NCBI GenBank assembly: GCA_937894065.1
Contig: CALCST010000025.1
Location: 62,001-126,000, forward strand
Source of the DNA: an uncultured Parabacteroides sp.
GTDB lineage: Bacteria > Bacteroidota > Bacteroidia > Bacteroidales > Tannerellaceae
Direction: 5' to 3'
Length of the DNA stretch: 64,000 bases
Shown here: piece after piece, positions 52,309-60,051 of the stretch
How positions within the stretch are numbered: position 1 is the first letter of the stretch
Layout: the number at the start of each line of letters is the position of its first letter
Made by a program: the position numbers and the translations under genes
Notes under the pieces: generated by a model
Seen by the model: the letters and a program-made list of their open reading frames with translations, nothing else
Told to the model about the DNA's origin: nothing
Database searches by the model: none

Positions 52309-53892
52309 TTACTTATATGATTCTGCCAGTTGACGTGCCACTGTTTCCAGCGTTTTCTTTATCTCATCGTTGATTATTCCCTTATGCAACAAATCCAATA
52401 CATCTTTCTGATGTGAAGTGCGCATTGTTTCAAGGAAAGCCGATTCAAAATCATGCACTTTCGACAGCGCAACCTCTTTCAGCAAACCCTTTGTTCCGCA
52501 GTAAAGTATTGCTATCTGTTCCTCTACCGGCATTGGGCTGTATTGCGGCTGGATAAGAAGTCGTGTATTCTTCTGTCCCTTGTCGATTGTGAATGCAGTA
52601 ACAGGGTCCATATCTCCACCGAACTTTGAGAATGATTCTAGTTCACGATATTGAGCTTGGTCAATCTTCAATGTTCCGGCTACATTCTTCATAGCCTTCA
52701 ACTGAGCATTACCTCCGACACGGGAAACAGATATACCGACATTGATAGCCGGACGATTACCCTGGTTGAACAAATCTGTTTCAAGGAATATCTGTCCGTC
52801 AGTGATAGAAATAACATTTGTTGGAATATATGCAGAAACGTCGCCTGCCTGAGTTTCAATAATTGGCAATGCAGTCAATGAGCCACCGCCGCGAACCTTA
52901 CCTTTCAGACTGTCCGGAAGGTCATTCATCTGCTCAGCTACTTCCTGCTGATTGATAATCTTAGCAGCACGTTCCAACAAACGAGAGTGCAAATAGAAAA
53001 TATCACCCGGATAAGCTTCACGGCCTGACGGACGGCGAAGAATCAATGAAACCTCACGGTATGCAACTGCCTGTTTTGACAAATCATCATAAACAACCAG
53101 CGCATGACGGCCAGTATCACGGAAATATTCACCAATAGCAGCACCGGCAAAAGGAGCAAAATACTGCATAGCTGCAGGATCTGAAGCTGTTGCACTAACA
53201 ACAACAGTATAATCCATAGCACCTTTTTCCTGAAGTGTGTTCACCAATGCAGCAACAGTTGAACCTTTCTGTCCGATTGCAACATATATGCAATAAACAG
53301 GATTTCCAGCTTCATAGTTTCCTCTCTGGTTGATTATAGTATCTATGGCAATTGAAGTTTTTCCAGTCTGACGGTCACCGATTATAAGCTCACGCTGACC
53401 ACGTCCGATAGGAATCATTGCATCAACAGCCTTTATACCAGTCTGTAACGGTTCATTTACCGGCTGACGAAAAATAACACCCGGCGCCTTACGCTCAAGC
53501 GGCATTTCGCAAGTTTCACCAATGATAGCACCTTTTCCGTCAATAGGATTTCCCAGAGGATCAATAACCCTGCCGATCATACCTTCACTCACATTGATAG
53601 AAGCAATTCGTCCGGTACGTTTCACCGTATCGCCTTCTTTAACATGGTCAGTAGGACCAAGAAGAACGGCACCGACATTGTCCACCTCCAGGTTCATCAC
53701 AATGGCACCCATGCCATTATCAAACTGAAGCAACTCGCTAGCCTCGGCATTGTCAAGACCATAAATACGAGCCACACCGTCGCTCACCTGAAGAACAGTT
53801 CCGACTTCCTCCATCTTCACATCAGTGCTGATGCCTTCAAGCTGCTGACGAAGAACAGCCGAAACTTCACTAACTTTTATCTGATCTGTCAT
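52309..53892 (-). CDS. atpA: ATP synthase F1 subunit alpha
   Basis: 527 residues from the ATG at 53892 (MTDQIKVSEVSAVLRQQLEG). A longer frame from 53928 would overlap atpH and lacks the family start, so it is not used. The non-catalytic nucleotide site has Walker A GDRQTGKTS and the core shows QKGSTVAALVNTLQEKGAMDYTVVVSATASDPA and LSKQAVAYREVSLILRRPSGREAYPGDIFYLHSRLLERAAK. It alternates with beta in the F1 hexamer. It follows atpH by 10 bp. Confidence 0.98.
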   Translation of the reverse strand: MTDQIKVSEVSAVLRQQLEGISTDVKMEEVGTVLQVSDGVARIYGLDNAEASELLQFDNGMGAIVMNLEVDNVGAVLLGPTDHVKEGDTVKRTGRIASINVSEGMIGRVIDPLGNPIDGKGAIIGETCEMPLERKAPGVIFRQPVNEPLQTGIKAVDAMIPIGRGQRELIIGDRQTGKTSIAIDTIINQRGNYEAGNPVYCIYVAIGQKGSTVAALVNTLQEKGAMDYTVVVSATASDPAAMQYFAPFAGAAIGEYFRDTGRHALVVYDDLSKQAVAYREVSLILRRPSGREAYPGDIFYLHSRLLERAAKIINQQEVAEQMNDLPDSLKGKVRGGGSLTALPIIETQAGDVSAYIPTNVISITDGQIFLETDLFNQGNRPAINVGISVSRVGGNAQLKAMKNVAGTLKIDQAQYRELESFSKFGGDMDPVTAFTIDKGQKNTRLLIQPQYSPMPVEEQIAILYCGTKGLLKEVALSKVHDFESAFLETMRTSHQKDVLDLLHKGIINDEIKKTLETVARQLAESYK

Positions 53893-53902
53893 AATTCTTT
53901 CA

Positions 53903-54457
53903 CTATTTATCTGTTTCAATTTCGGCAAGCAGTCCGCTTCTTATCCTGCGGAGCTGCGAAGCATAGCTGGTGTCCAGCCTGTAGTTTCCAATCTGCAACT
54001 GGAAACCGCCTATCAAATCTGGATTTACCCGACCGGAAAACTCAACTGTATATCCCGTTTCCTCACTCAGCTTTTTCTGCAGATGTTCCTGAATATCCTT
54101 GTCAACCGGAACAGCCGTAGTGAAACGGACTCGAGTTATTTTCTTGACCCTGCGATATTGCTCGATGAAAGAACGGGCAATGAAAAGCAGAATGCTTTCC
54201 CTTTTATGCTGCAGAACCAAACGGATAAAACGGATATACAAATCGCACACCTCAATACCTCCGGCTGCAATCAATATCTTTTCCTTGTCAGCATCCGATA
54301 CCAATGGATTATCCAAAGCTGTCTGCAATTCCTTTTCCATAAGGAAACTGTCAGCAAGCATTTTTATATCTTTATAAACTCTTTCTTCCTCGCCTTTGTC
54401 TGTTGCAAGGGAGAAAAGAGCATTGGCGTATCTTGAGGAAAGTGTTCCAATATCCAT
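53903..54457 (-). CDS. atpH: ATP synthase F1 subunit delta
   Basis: 184 residues, OSCP/delta family. The helical N-terminal domain (DIGTLSSRYANALFSLATDKGEEERVYKDIKMLADSF) caps F1. The C-terminal part (ITRVRFTTAVPVDKDIQEHLQKKLSEETGYTVEFSGRVNPDLIGGFQLQIGNYRLDTSYASQLRRIRSGL) links to subunit b. It lies 3 bp after atpF and 10 bp before atpA. Confidence 0.95.
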   Translation of the reverse strand: MDIGTLSSRYANALFSLATDKGEEERVYKDIKMLADSFLMEKELQTALDNPLVSDADKEKILIAAGGIEVCDLYIRFIRLVLQHKRESILLFIARSFIEQYRRVKKITRVRFTTAVPVDKDIQEHLQKKLSEETGYTVEFSGRVNPDLIGGFQLQIGNYRLDTSYASQLRRIRSGLLAEIETDK

Positions 54458-54460
54458 AAT

Positions 54461-54961
54461 TTATGATTTTCTAAATGAAACATCGTCAAGAAGCTTATCA
54501 ATCATCTGCTTTTGCTTACCTTCGGCGGACAGAGATTCACGCAAAACTTTCTCGGCAATGGCAACAGACAAGTCTGTAATTTCGGCACGCACTTCGCGGA
54601 TTGCTTTTTCTTTTTCCTCCCGGATACGTGCAGTTGCTTCTTCCATTTGCCTGCGAGTTTCGTCATTTGCTTTCTGACGGGCTTCTGCTATAATATTATC
54701 CTTTTCTTTCATCGCTTCTTTCAGAATGGCATTCTGCTGTTCTTTAGCTTTGGCGATGATCATCTCTCCTTCTGCCTGCAAATTGGATAACTGCTCATTA
54801 GCTTTACGAGCAGCATCCAATGCATCATTTATATACGCTTTCCTCTGTTCAACTGATTTAATGATAACTGGAAAGCCGTATTTTGAAAGAATCACCAAAA
54901 CGATACCAAACGACAGAATCATCCAAAAAAGAAGACCTGAATCTGGTGTTAACAGTGACAT
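54461..54961 (-). CDS. atpF: ATP synthase Fo subunit b
   Basis: 166 residues: one N-terminal membrane segment (SGLLFWMILSFGIVLVILSKYGFP), then a long charged coiled coil (about 35-135) ending in the delta-binding region. This is the peripheral stalk that holds F1 still. It lies 15 bp after atpE and 3 bp before atpH. Confidence 0.96.
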   Translation of the reverse strand: MSLLTPDSGLLFWMILSFGIVLVILSKYGFPVIIKSVEQRKAYINDALDAARKANEQLSNLQAEGEMIIAKAKEQQNAILKEAMKEKDNIIAEARQKANDETRRQMEEATARIREEKEKAIREVRAEITDLSVAIAEKVLRESLSAEGKQKQMIDKLLDDVSFRKS

Positions 54962-54976
54962 AAGCTTTTAATTTTA

Positions 54977-55228
54977 TTATTGGAACAAGCCCAAGAAACA
55001 TACCACAATAGCAAACAAAGCAACACCTTCAACCAAGGCACCCATAATCAACATTGATGTACGGATATCACCAGCGGCTGACGGCTGACGGCCTATAGCT
55101 TCAACTGCACCTCTACCAATCAGACCAATACCGATACCTGCACCTATAGCTGCCAAACCTGCACCTATTGTTGCACCCATCTTTGCTATTCCCATTCCTG
55201 CTGCTTGTAATAAAATTGTTGATAACAT
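54977..55228 (-). CDS. atpE: ATP synthase Fo subunit c
   Basis: 83 residues forming two membrane helices joined by the polar loop RGAVEAIGRQPSAA. Helix 1 has the Gly/Ala packing repeat (GAGLAAIGAGIGIGLIG). Helix 2 carries the ion-binding carboxylate in MGALVEGVALFAIVV. The residue after that Glu is Gly, not Ser/Thr, and helix 1 lacks the Gln used by Na+ rings, so proton coupling is more likely. It lies between atpB and atpF. Confidence 0.96.
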   Translation of the reverse strand: MLSTILLQAAGMGIAKMGATIGAGLAAIGAGIGIGLIGRGAVEAIGRQPSAAGDIRTSMLIMGALVEGVALFAIVVCFLGLFQ

Positions 55229-55282
55229 AATCTTAAGTTTTTAATTGTTTTCTAAATCTTGATAATACTATTTATTTTTCAG

Positions 55283-55310
55283 ACGTTTCGCAACACCTCA
55301 ACTTAAAGTC
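55283..55310 (-). repeat. Short CTCAACTT element (copy B8)
   Basis: GTTTCGCAACACCTCAACTTAAAG is a partial match to the start of copies B2 and B3. It lies in the atpB-atpE gap, 30 bp after the atpB stop. No complete hairpin remains, so it looks like a decayed copy. Confidence 0.5.
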
Positions 55311-55339
55311 AGTATATTGCAAAACATGAATTTGTTAAA

Positions 55340-56401
55340 TCAATCCTCGTCCTCAACTTTTGAAGATCCAATGTAATTAGCCGATAACAATGTGAATATA
55401 TATGCCTGCAAACATGCCACGAACAATTCCATACAGTTCATAAATACACAGAAGAAAACTGATACAACTGTCATTCCACTATTTATCACAGCCCCCATTG
55501 ATGCTGTAATAAATATCAGGCAAGTAAGCGCCAGAATTATCGTATGTCCTGCCATAATGTTGGCAAAAAGACGAATCATCAAAGCAAACGGCTTAGTAAA
55601 CACACCGAAAAACTCAACAAAAGGCATAATTGGCAAAGGCAGTTTCAGAAATATCGGAACCTTTGGCCAAAATATATCCTTCCAATAACCTTTGGTGGCA
55701 AACAAATTTATTGCCAGGAAAGTAAACACAGAAAGAACCATCGTAACTGCAATGTTTCCTGTTACATTCGCGCCACCGGGAAATATCGGGATAATACCCA
55801 GCAAATTGTTAAACAGGATAAAGAAGAACACAGTCAATAAATATGACGAGAACATCTTGTATTCTTTTCCTACCGATTTAATTATCACTTCTTCCTGCAT
55901 GTACATTATTACTGCTTCCATCATACCAACAAAACCACCCGGTGCCTGGTTCGGATGTTTCTTGTACCATGAAGCCGTTCCTAGGACTGCAGCCAATAAA
56001 AGCGCACATCCCAACAACATTGCACATACATTCTTAGTCATAGACAAATCAACAGGACGTACATATTCACCTTCACTGTTTTCTCTCACGATTTTTCCGG
56101 CAAACTCACCATCTTCAGCGATCTTATAGCCATTATATACTTTTCCGCCATGAAGCCGTGAAGAAAGGAAAACATCCAGTCCACATTCTTTATCCCAAAC
56201 TATAACAGGCAACGGAACAGATATTTCGGTTTCACCGATTTCTGTCACATGCCAAGTGTAAGCATCTTGAATGTGCGAGAAAACTATTTCCTGCACATCA
56301 ACTGGCTCAGCATTCTCTTCAGCCTTCAAACTGCCAGCAGACAGGAAAGCCATAAGAGCAACCAGCCACAAACCTATTTCATTTCTGAATCTGTTCATCA
56401 C
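55340..56401 (-). CDS. atpB: ATP synthase Fo subunit a (long Bacteroidetes form)
   Basis: 353 residues. A signal peptide (GLWLVALMAFLSAGSLKAEE) and a periplasmic domain of about 100 residues come before the membrane part, as in other Bacteroidetes. The half-channel region has the essential Arg in KPFALMIRLFANIMAGHTIILAL and the C-terminal helix with MNCMELFVACLQAYIFTLLSANYIG. It conducts ions to the c-ring. Its start overlaps the end of the small membrane-protein gene by 23 bp, so translation is probably coupled. Confidence 0.96.
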   Translation of the reverse strand: MMNRFRNEIGLWLVALMAFLSAGSLKAEENAEPVDVQEIVFSHIQDAYTWHVTEIGETEISVPLPVIVWDKECGLDVFLSSRLHGGKVYNGYKIAEDGEFAGKIVRENSEGEYVRPVDLSMTKNVCAMLLGCALLLAAVLGTASWYKKHPNQAPGGFVGMMEAVIMYMQEEVIIKSVGKEYKMFSSYLLTVFFFILFNNLLGIIPIFPGGANVTGNIAVTMVLSVFTFLAINLFATKGYWKDIFWPKVPIFLKLPLPIMPFVEFFGVFTKPFALMIRLFANIMAGHTIILALTCLIFITASMGAVINSGMTVVSVFFCVFMNCMELFVACLQAYIFTLLSANYIGSSKVEDED

Positions 56402-56807
56402 GTTCTCTCTTCTCCCTTTTCATCCTCTTTTTTTCAAACAAATACAAAGAATATGTCTCTAATCCCAAGTAGATAAAATAGAAAAGTATCAATGTTGAAC
56501 CAAATGTTCTCATCTTCTCTCCTATCAGAACTGCATAAAGCCAAAGGAAAATTATTGCCAAAGTGAACTTGCAGAATCTTACTACCATAAATGTAGTAAC
56601 TGTTACATCACCTTTCTTTCTCTTGACTCTGTCCAGGAAGAAAATCATAGCCAATGCCGTCAACCAGTAAAAAGCTGGAATCAAAGGATACCAATGAAAA
56701 TAGTGGTCCGGCCATATTGTATAAAGCAATCCTCCCAATGAAACACCCACAACAACGTTTATGAACGTCACGAGAGCCATCAGTTTCATTTTTAATCTGC
56801 CAGTCAT
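56379..56807 (-). CDS. Small membrane protein of the atp cluster (AtpI-like position)
   Basis: 142 residues from the ATG at 56807 (MTGRLKMKLMALVTFINVVVGV). A longer frame from 56867 exists, but its first 20 residues come from repeat B7, so the shorter start is chosen. Four hydrophobic segments are seen (MALVTFINVVVGVSLGGLLYT, YPLIPAFYWLTALAMIFFL, FCKFTLAIIFLWLYAVLIG, TLILFYFIYLGLETYSLYLF), and a highly charged KKRMKREKRERDEQ tail. It lies just upstream of atpB, where atpI stands in other operons. A role in assembling the c-ring is an inference from position only; no AtpI motif is recognised. Confidence 0.75.
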   Translation of the reverse strand: MTGRLKMKLMALVTFINVVVGVSLGGLLYTIWPDHYFHWYPLIPAFYWLTALAMIFFLDRVKRKKGDVTVTTFMVVRFCKFTLAIIFLWLYAVLIGEKMRTFGSTLILFYFIYLGLETYSLYLFEKKRMKREKRERDEQIQK

Positions 56808-56814
56808 ATTATTT

Positions 56815-56920
56815 AAGTTTTTGAGTTTGTAAGTTTTTGAGTTTGTGAGTTCGACAGTTTTATTCAACTTAACAAACCCACAGTTTCTTATGTTTCTTAT
56901 ATTTACAATTTACAACTCGT
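56815..56920 (-). repeat. Tandem 16-nt repeat and AGTTnACAAG-like element (copy B7)
   Basis: AAGTTTTTGAGTTTGT occurs at 56815 and 56831, back to back. It is followed by GAGTTCGACAG and TTCAACTTAACAAACCCAC, related to the other B elements. The T-rich start is like that of B6 (52201-52215). It fills the atpC - small-membrane-protein gap, 5 bp after the atpC stop. Confidence 0.7.
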
Positions 56921-56924
56921 AACT

Positions 56925-57176
56925 TTAGTAAGAACCAGCACCTGCTTCAACACAAACGCTAAGCAAATCATCCTTGACCTCAACAAAACCACTTTCAATC
57001 ATCATCTCCTGTGTTTTTCCATCCGATTCATAGCGGATAACACCTGCCTGCAAAGCTGCTATCAATGGAGCGTGATGCGGCAACACATCAAACACTCCAC
57101 CTGCACCAGGGAAAGTAACACTATTTGTCTCTCCCTCGAACAATAGTCCTGCCGGTGATATGATTTCTAACTTCAT
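56925..57176 (-). CDS. atpC: ATP synthase F1 subunit epsilon (short form)
   Basis: 83 residues from the ATG at 57176 (MKLEIISPAGLLFEGE). The longer frame from 57221 adds 15 residues without family match. Only the N-terminal beta-sandwich is encoded (SVTFPGAGGVFDVLPHHAPLIAALQAGVIRY, ESGFVEVKDDLLSVCVE). The C-terminal pair of helices that in E. coli inhibits ATP hydrolysis is absent. This shortened form is usual in Bacteroidetes, so it is not a broken gene. It lies 51 bp after atpD. Confidence 0.94.
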   Translation of the reverse strand: MKLEIISPAGLLFEGETNSVTFPGAGGVFDVLPHHAPLIAALQAGVIRYESDGKTQEMMIESGFVEVKDDLLSVCVEAGAGSY

Positions 57177-57227
57177 AAGTTTCTTTAATACTATAATTAC
57201 AAGTTTTACTGTCTCACCCAAAAAACA

Positions 57228-58748
57228 TCAATTAGCCTGTTCTGCAAGTTTCTTAGCCTTTTCAAATACGTCGTCAATTGTACCGACATTCAAGAATGCC
57301 TGCTCAGGAATATTGTCTGTTTCACCATCCATAATCATATTAAAGCCACGGATTGTGTCTTCAATTGATACCATCACACCTTTGATTCCTGTAAACTGCT
57401 CTGCAACAGAGAACGGCTGCGACAAGAAACGTTGAACCCTACGCGCACGGTTCACTGTAAGTCTGTCCTCTTCCGACAACTCTTCCATACCCAAAATAGA
57501 TATGATATCCTGAAGCTCCTTGTTGCGCTGAAGTATCTGTTTAACTCTCTGAGCAGTATCATAATGTTCCTTACCTACAACCAATGGATCAAGAATTCTT
57601 GAAGTTGACTCAAGTGGGTCTACTGCCGGATAAATACCAAGCTCTGCTATCTTACGGCTAAGAACGGTTGTTGCATCAAGATGTGTAAATGTTGTAGCCG
57701 GAGCCGGGTCAGTCAAGTCATCTGCCGGAACATATACTGCCTGAACAGAAGTAATAGACCCTTTCTTTGTTGAAGTGATTCTCTCCTGCATCGCACCCAT
57801 CTCTGTAGCAAGTGTAGGTTGATAACCCACTGCCGAAGGCATTCGACCTAGCAAAGCCGAAACTTCTGAACCAGCCTGTGTGAATCGGAATATATTATCA
57901 ATAAAGAACAATATATCTTTTGATTCTCCTTCTGCCGCCAAGTCACGGAAAGATTCAGCAATTGTCAAACCAGACAAAGCAACGGAAGAACGTGCTCCAG
58001 GAGGTTCATTCATCTGTCCAAATATCAATGTCGCCTGTGATTTAGCCAACTCTTCATGATTTACTTTTGAAAGATCCCAATTTCCTTCCTCCATGCTCTT
58101 CTTGAACTCTTCGCCATAACGGATAACCCCTGATTCTAGCATCTCACGAAGCAAATCGTTACCTTCACGTGTACGCTCACCAACACCGGCAAAAACAGAA
58201 AAACCATTATTCTTCTTTGCAATGTTATTGATAAGCTCCATAATCAAAACAGTCTTACCAACTCCGGCACCACCAAACAGACCAATTTTTCCACCTTTCA
58301 TATAAGGTTCCAGCAAGTCAATAACCTTAATACCTGTATACAGCACTTCCTTACTGGTTTTCAGTTCCTCAAATTTAGGTGGTTCACGGTGAATAGGGAA
58401 AGCACCTTTTTTGTCTAATTCAGACATTCCGTCAATTGAATGTCCAGTAACATTCATCAAGCGACCTTTAACCTGATCTCCAACCGGCATTGTGATAGGC
58501 GAACCATAAGAAACCGCCTCCATTCCTCTCCTTAAACCATCAGTCGTATCCATCGCAACAGTACGGACTGTATTCTCTCCAATATGCTGTTGCACCTCAA
58601 CAATCAGAACCTTTCCATTAGGTCTGGTTATTTCCATGGCATCATGGATATGGGGCAAAGATATTTTTTGTCCGTTTTGTTTTTCTTCGAAATGAATATC
58701 AACAACAGGACCAATAACCTGTGAAATATAACCTTTTATAACTTCCAT
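57228..58748 (-). CDS. atpD: ATP synthase F1 subunit beta
   Basis: 506 residues, the catalytic subunit. Walker A GGAGVGKTVLI, the catalytic GERTREGNDL, Walker B DILFFIDNIFRF, and the family's ALLGRMPSAVGYQPTLATEMGAMQERI are complete. It is the first gene of the minus-strand cluster D-C-(small membrane protein)-B-E-F-H-A-G. The presence of all subunit genes predicts a functional F1Fo enzyme. The 5' flank is AT-rich and no convincing promoter was seen; TATTTTTG at 58965-58972 (minus) is a weak candidate with a 210-nt leader. Confidence 0.98.
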   Translation of the reverse strand: MEVIKGYISQVIGPVVDIHFEEKQNGQKISLPHIHDAMEITRPNGKVLIVEVQQHIGENTVRTVAMDTTDGLRRGMEAVSYGSPITMPVGDQVKGRLMNVTGHSIDGMSELDKKGAFPIHREPPKFEELKTSKEVLYTGIKVIDLLEPYMKGGKIGLFGGAGVGKTVLIMELINNIAKKNNGFSVFAGVGERTREGNDLLREMLESGVIRYGEEFKKSMEEGNWDLSKVNHEELAKSQATLIFGQMNEPPGARSSVALSGLTIAESFRDLAAEGESKDILFFIDNIFRFTQAGSEVSALLGRMPSAVGYQPTLATEMGAMQERITSTKKGSITSVQAVYVPADDLTDPAPATTFTHLDATTVLSRKIAELGIYPAVDPLESTSRILDPLVVGKEHYDTAQRVKQILQRNKELQDIISILGMEELSEEDRLTVNRARRVQRFLSQPFSVAEQFTGIKGVMVSIEDTIRGFNMIMDGETDNIPEQAFLNVGTIDDVFEKAKKLAEQAN

Positions 58749-59054
58749 TTCGTTTTGCCTTTTATAAAACTACCTAATTTCTTCATAGCAATATTACTCA
58801 GTTTTAGTAATGGTTTTATGAAAATATTACTTTTTGTATCTTTTTTAAATTAGTTAAACCATATACCAAAGATTCATTATATTAAATATACCAATATCTA
58901 TTACAAAAAGACTAATTATATACTCAATAATAATACAAGTAATAATCAGTAAATTAAACATATACAAAAATATCATTTGATAAATGTCAATATTTATGCT
59001 TGATTGTTTCTTTATGTTAATTACAAAAAGATGTTCTTAAACACAATAAATAAA
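58749..59054. other. AT-rich intergenic region upstream of atpD
   Basis: It holds only a weak minus-strand -7 candidate for the atp cluster (TATTTTTG, 58965-58972). No gene, strong hairpin or repeat array was seen. Confidence 0.55.
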
Positions 59055-59085
59055 TTTGCACAATAAATATTATTCAATACTTTTG
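59055..59085 (+). promoter_or_regulatory. Strong promoter of a candidate small RNA
   Basis: TTTG (59055-59058), 19-bp spacer, TACTTTTG (59078-59085): a full Bacteroidetes promoter with no gene start nearby. Confidence 0.75.
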
Positions 59086-59091
59086 CATCAA

Positions 59092-59216
59092 ACAAAATCA
59101 AAAATATTTTACCTCTTTAAATGAACATCATAACTTGCAAAAGCAAGTTTTTTTCATAGTTAAGGTTTTGGTTATGAATGAGGAAAGGCTGTGAAGTTTT
59201 TCCTCATTATTTTTTA
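59092..59216 (+). ncRNA. Candidate small noncoding RNA (about 120 nt)
   Basis: Transcription from the promoter at 59055-59085 would run about 120 nt into a strong terminator: AATGAGGAAA (59177-59186) / TTTCCTCATT (59199-59208), followed by ATTTTTTATT. Inside lies another hairpin, AACTTGC-AAAA-GCAAGTT (59132-59149), with a T7 run that could be an early terminator or an Hfq-like site. There is no open reading frame of note. It is not recognised as tmRNA, RNase P, SRP or 6S RNA, which are longer. It could also be a leader of tpx, but the terminator comes 180 bp before that gene. Confidence 0.6.
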
Positions 59217-59398
59217 TTCCTATACCAAGTTTATCCTTACCTATTCAATATTAAATAACAAGCACTATTATCAACTCATCAACTGAAAGTTACAGTTATA
59301 AAGCTTGAACAAATTAATACTATATCTTGTTTCCTTTATAAACATAGTTCGTAAAACTTTTACGATTATATAATACGTCAAACTAAAATATCAATTTT

Positions 59399-59962
59399 AT
59401 GAGAAAATTATTTTTTGCAGTTATTTCTTTCCTTACTCTAACATCAAATATTAATTCACAGGAAAAAGTTTCAGTTCGTGGTGTCGAAACTATTCTGAAT
59501 GGAAATATTCCACAAGAAGGTATAACAGCACCTAACTTTACGGCAACTAAAGCCGACATGACCGATATACAACTATCAGATTATAAGGGAAAGAATGTTA
59601 TTCTAAACATATTTCCAAGTCTCGACACGCCTACTTGTGCAATGTCAGTGAGACAGTTTAATGCAAAAGCGTCTTCACTTGACAATACCGTTGTCCTTTG
59701 TGTATCCATGGATTTACCTTTTGCTCAGTCACGATTCTGCAGCGTAGAGGGATTGAACAACGTAATTCCTTTATCAGTATTCCGCAGTCCTGATTTCAAA
59801 AAGAATTACGGAGTGATATGTACAAACGGACCGTTGAAAGGTCTGACTGCAAGAGCTGTAATAGTGATAAACAGTGAGGGTAAAATAATTCATACAGAAT
59901 TAGTAAAAAATGTCTCAGAAGAGCCTAACTATCAGAAAGCTTTAGAATCATTGTCCAAATAA
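59399..59962 (+). CDS. tpx: Thiol peroxidase with signal peptide
   Basis: 187 residues. The first 20 (MRKLFFAVISFLTLTSNINS) look like a signal peptide, so the enzyme is probably periplasmic. The atypical 2-Cys peroxiredoxin fold follows: peroxidatic Cys80 in SLDTPTCAMSVRQFN and resolving Cys114 in DLPFAQSRFCSVEGLNN, the LPFAQSRFC signature of Tpx. It reduces hydroperoxides using thioredoxin-like donors. It is a single gene upstream of guaA (separate promoter). The cytoplasmic Tpx of many bacteria starts near residue 23 of this protein, so the added signal is a genuine difference. Confidence 0.93.
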   Translation: MRKLFFAVISFLTLTSNINSQEKVSVRGVETILNGNIPQEGITAPNFTATKADMTDIQLSDYKGKNVILNIFPSLDTPTCAMSVRQFNAKASSLDNTVVLCVSMDLPFAQSRFCSVEGLNNVIPLSVFRSPDFKKNYGVICTNGPLKGLTARAVIVINSEGKIIHTELVKNVSEEPNYQKALESLSK

Positions 59963-59990
59963 TCAAGATAAATATAGATATCATCACTCG

Positions 59991-60021
59991 TTCGCAGATA
60001 TAAAAAATTTCATTATCTTTG
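59991..60021 (+). promoter_or_regulatory. Promoter of guaA
   Basis: TTCG (59991-59994, one off TTTG), 19-bp spacer, TATCTTTG (60014-60021). It lies 31 bp before the start codon. Confidence 0.65.
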
Positions 60022-60051
60022 TACCACTCAATTAAATAATAATAGTATTGC

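Noticed and set aside
52309..53928. Longer atpA start at 53928
   Set aside because: It would overlap atpH and adds 12 residues absent from the family; the ATG at 53892 gives the conserved MTDQIKVSEVS start.
54977..55228. Sodium-driven c-ring
   Set aside because: The residue after the essential Glu is Gly and helix 1 lacks the ligand Gln of known Na+ rings.
56925..57221. Epsilon subunit as a truncated pseudogene
   Set aside because: The missing C-terminal helices are normal for Bacteroidetes and the beta-sandwich is intact.
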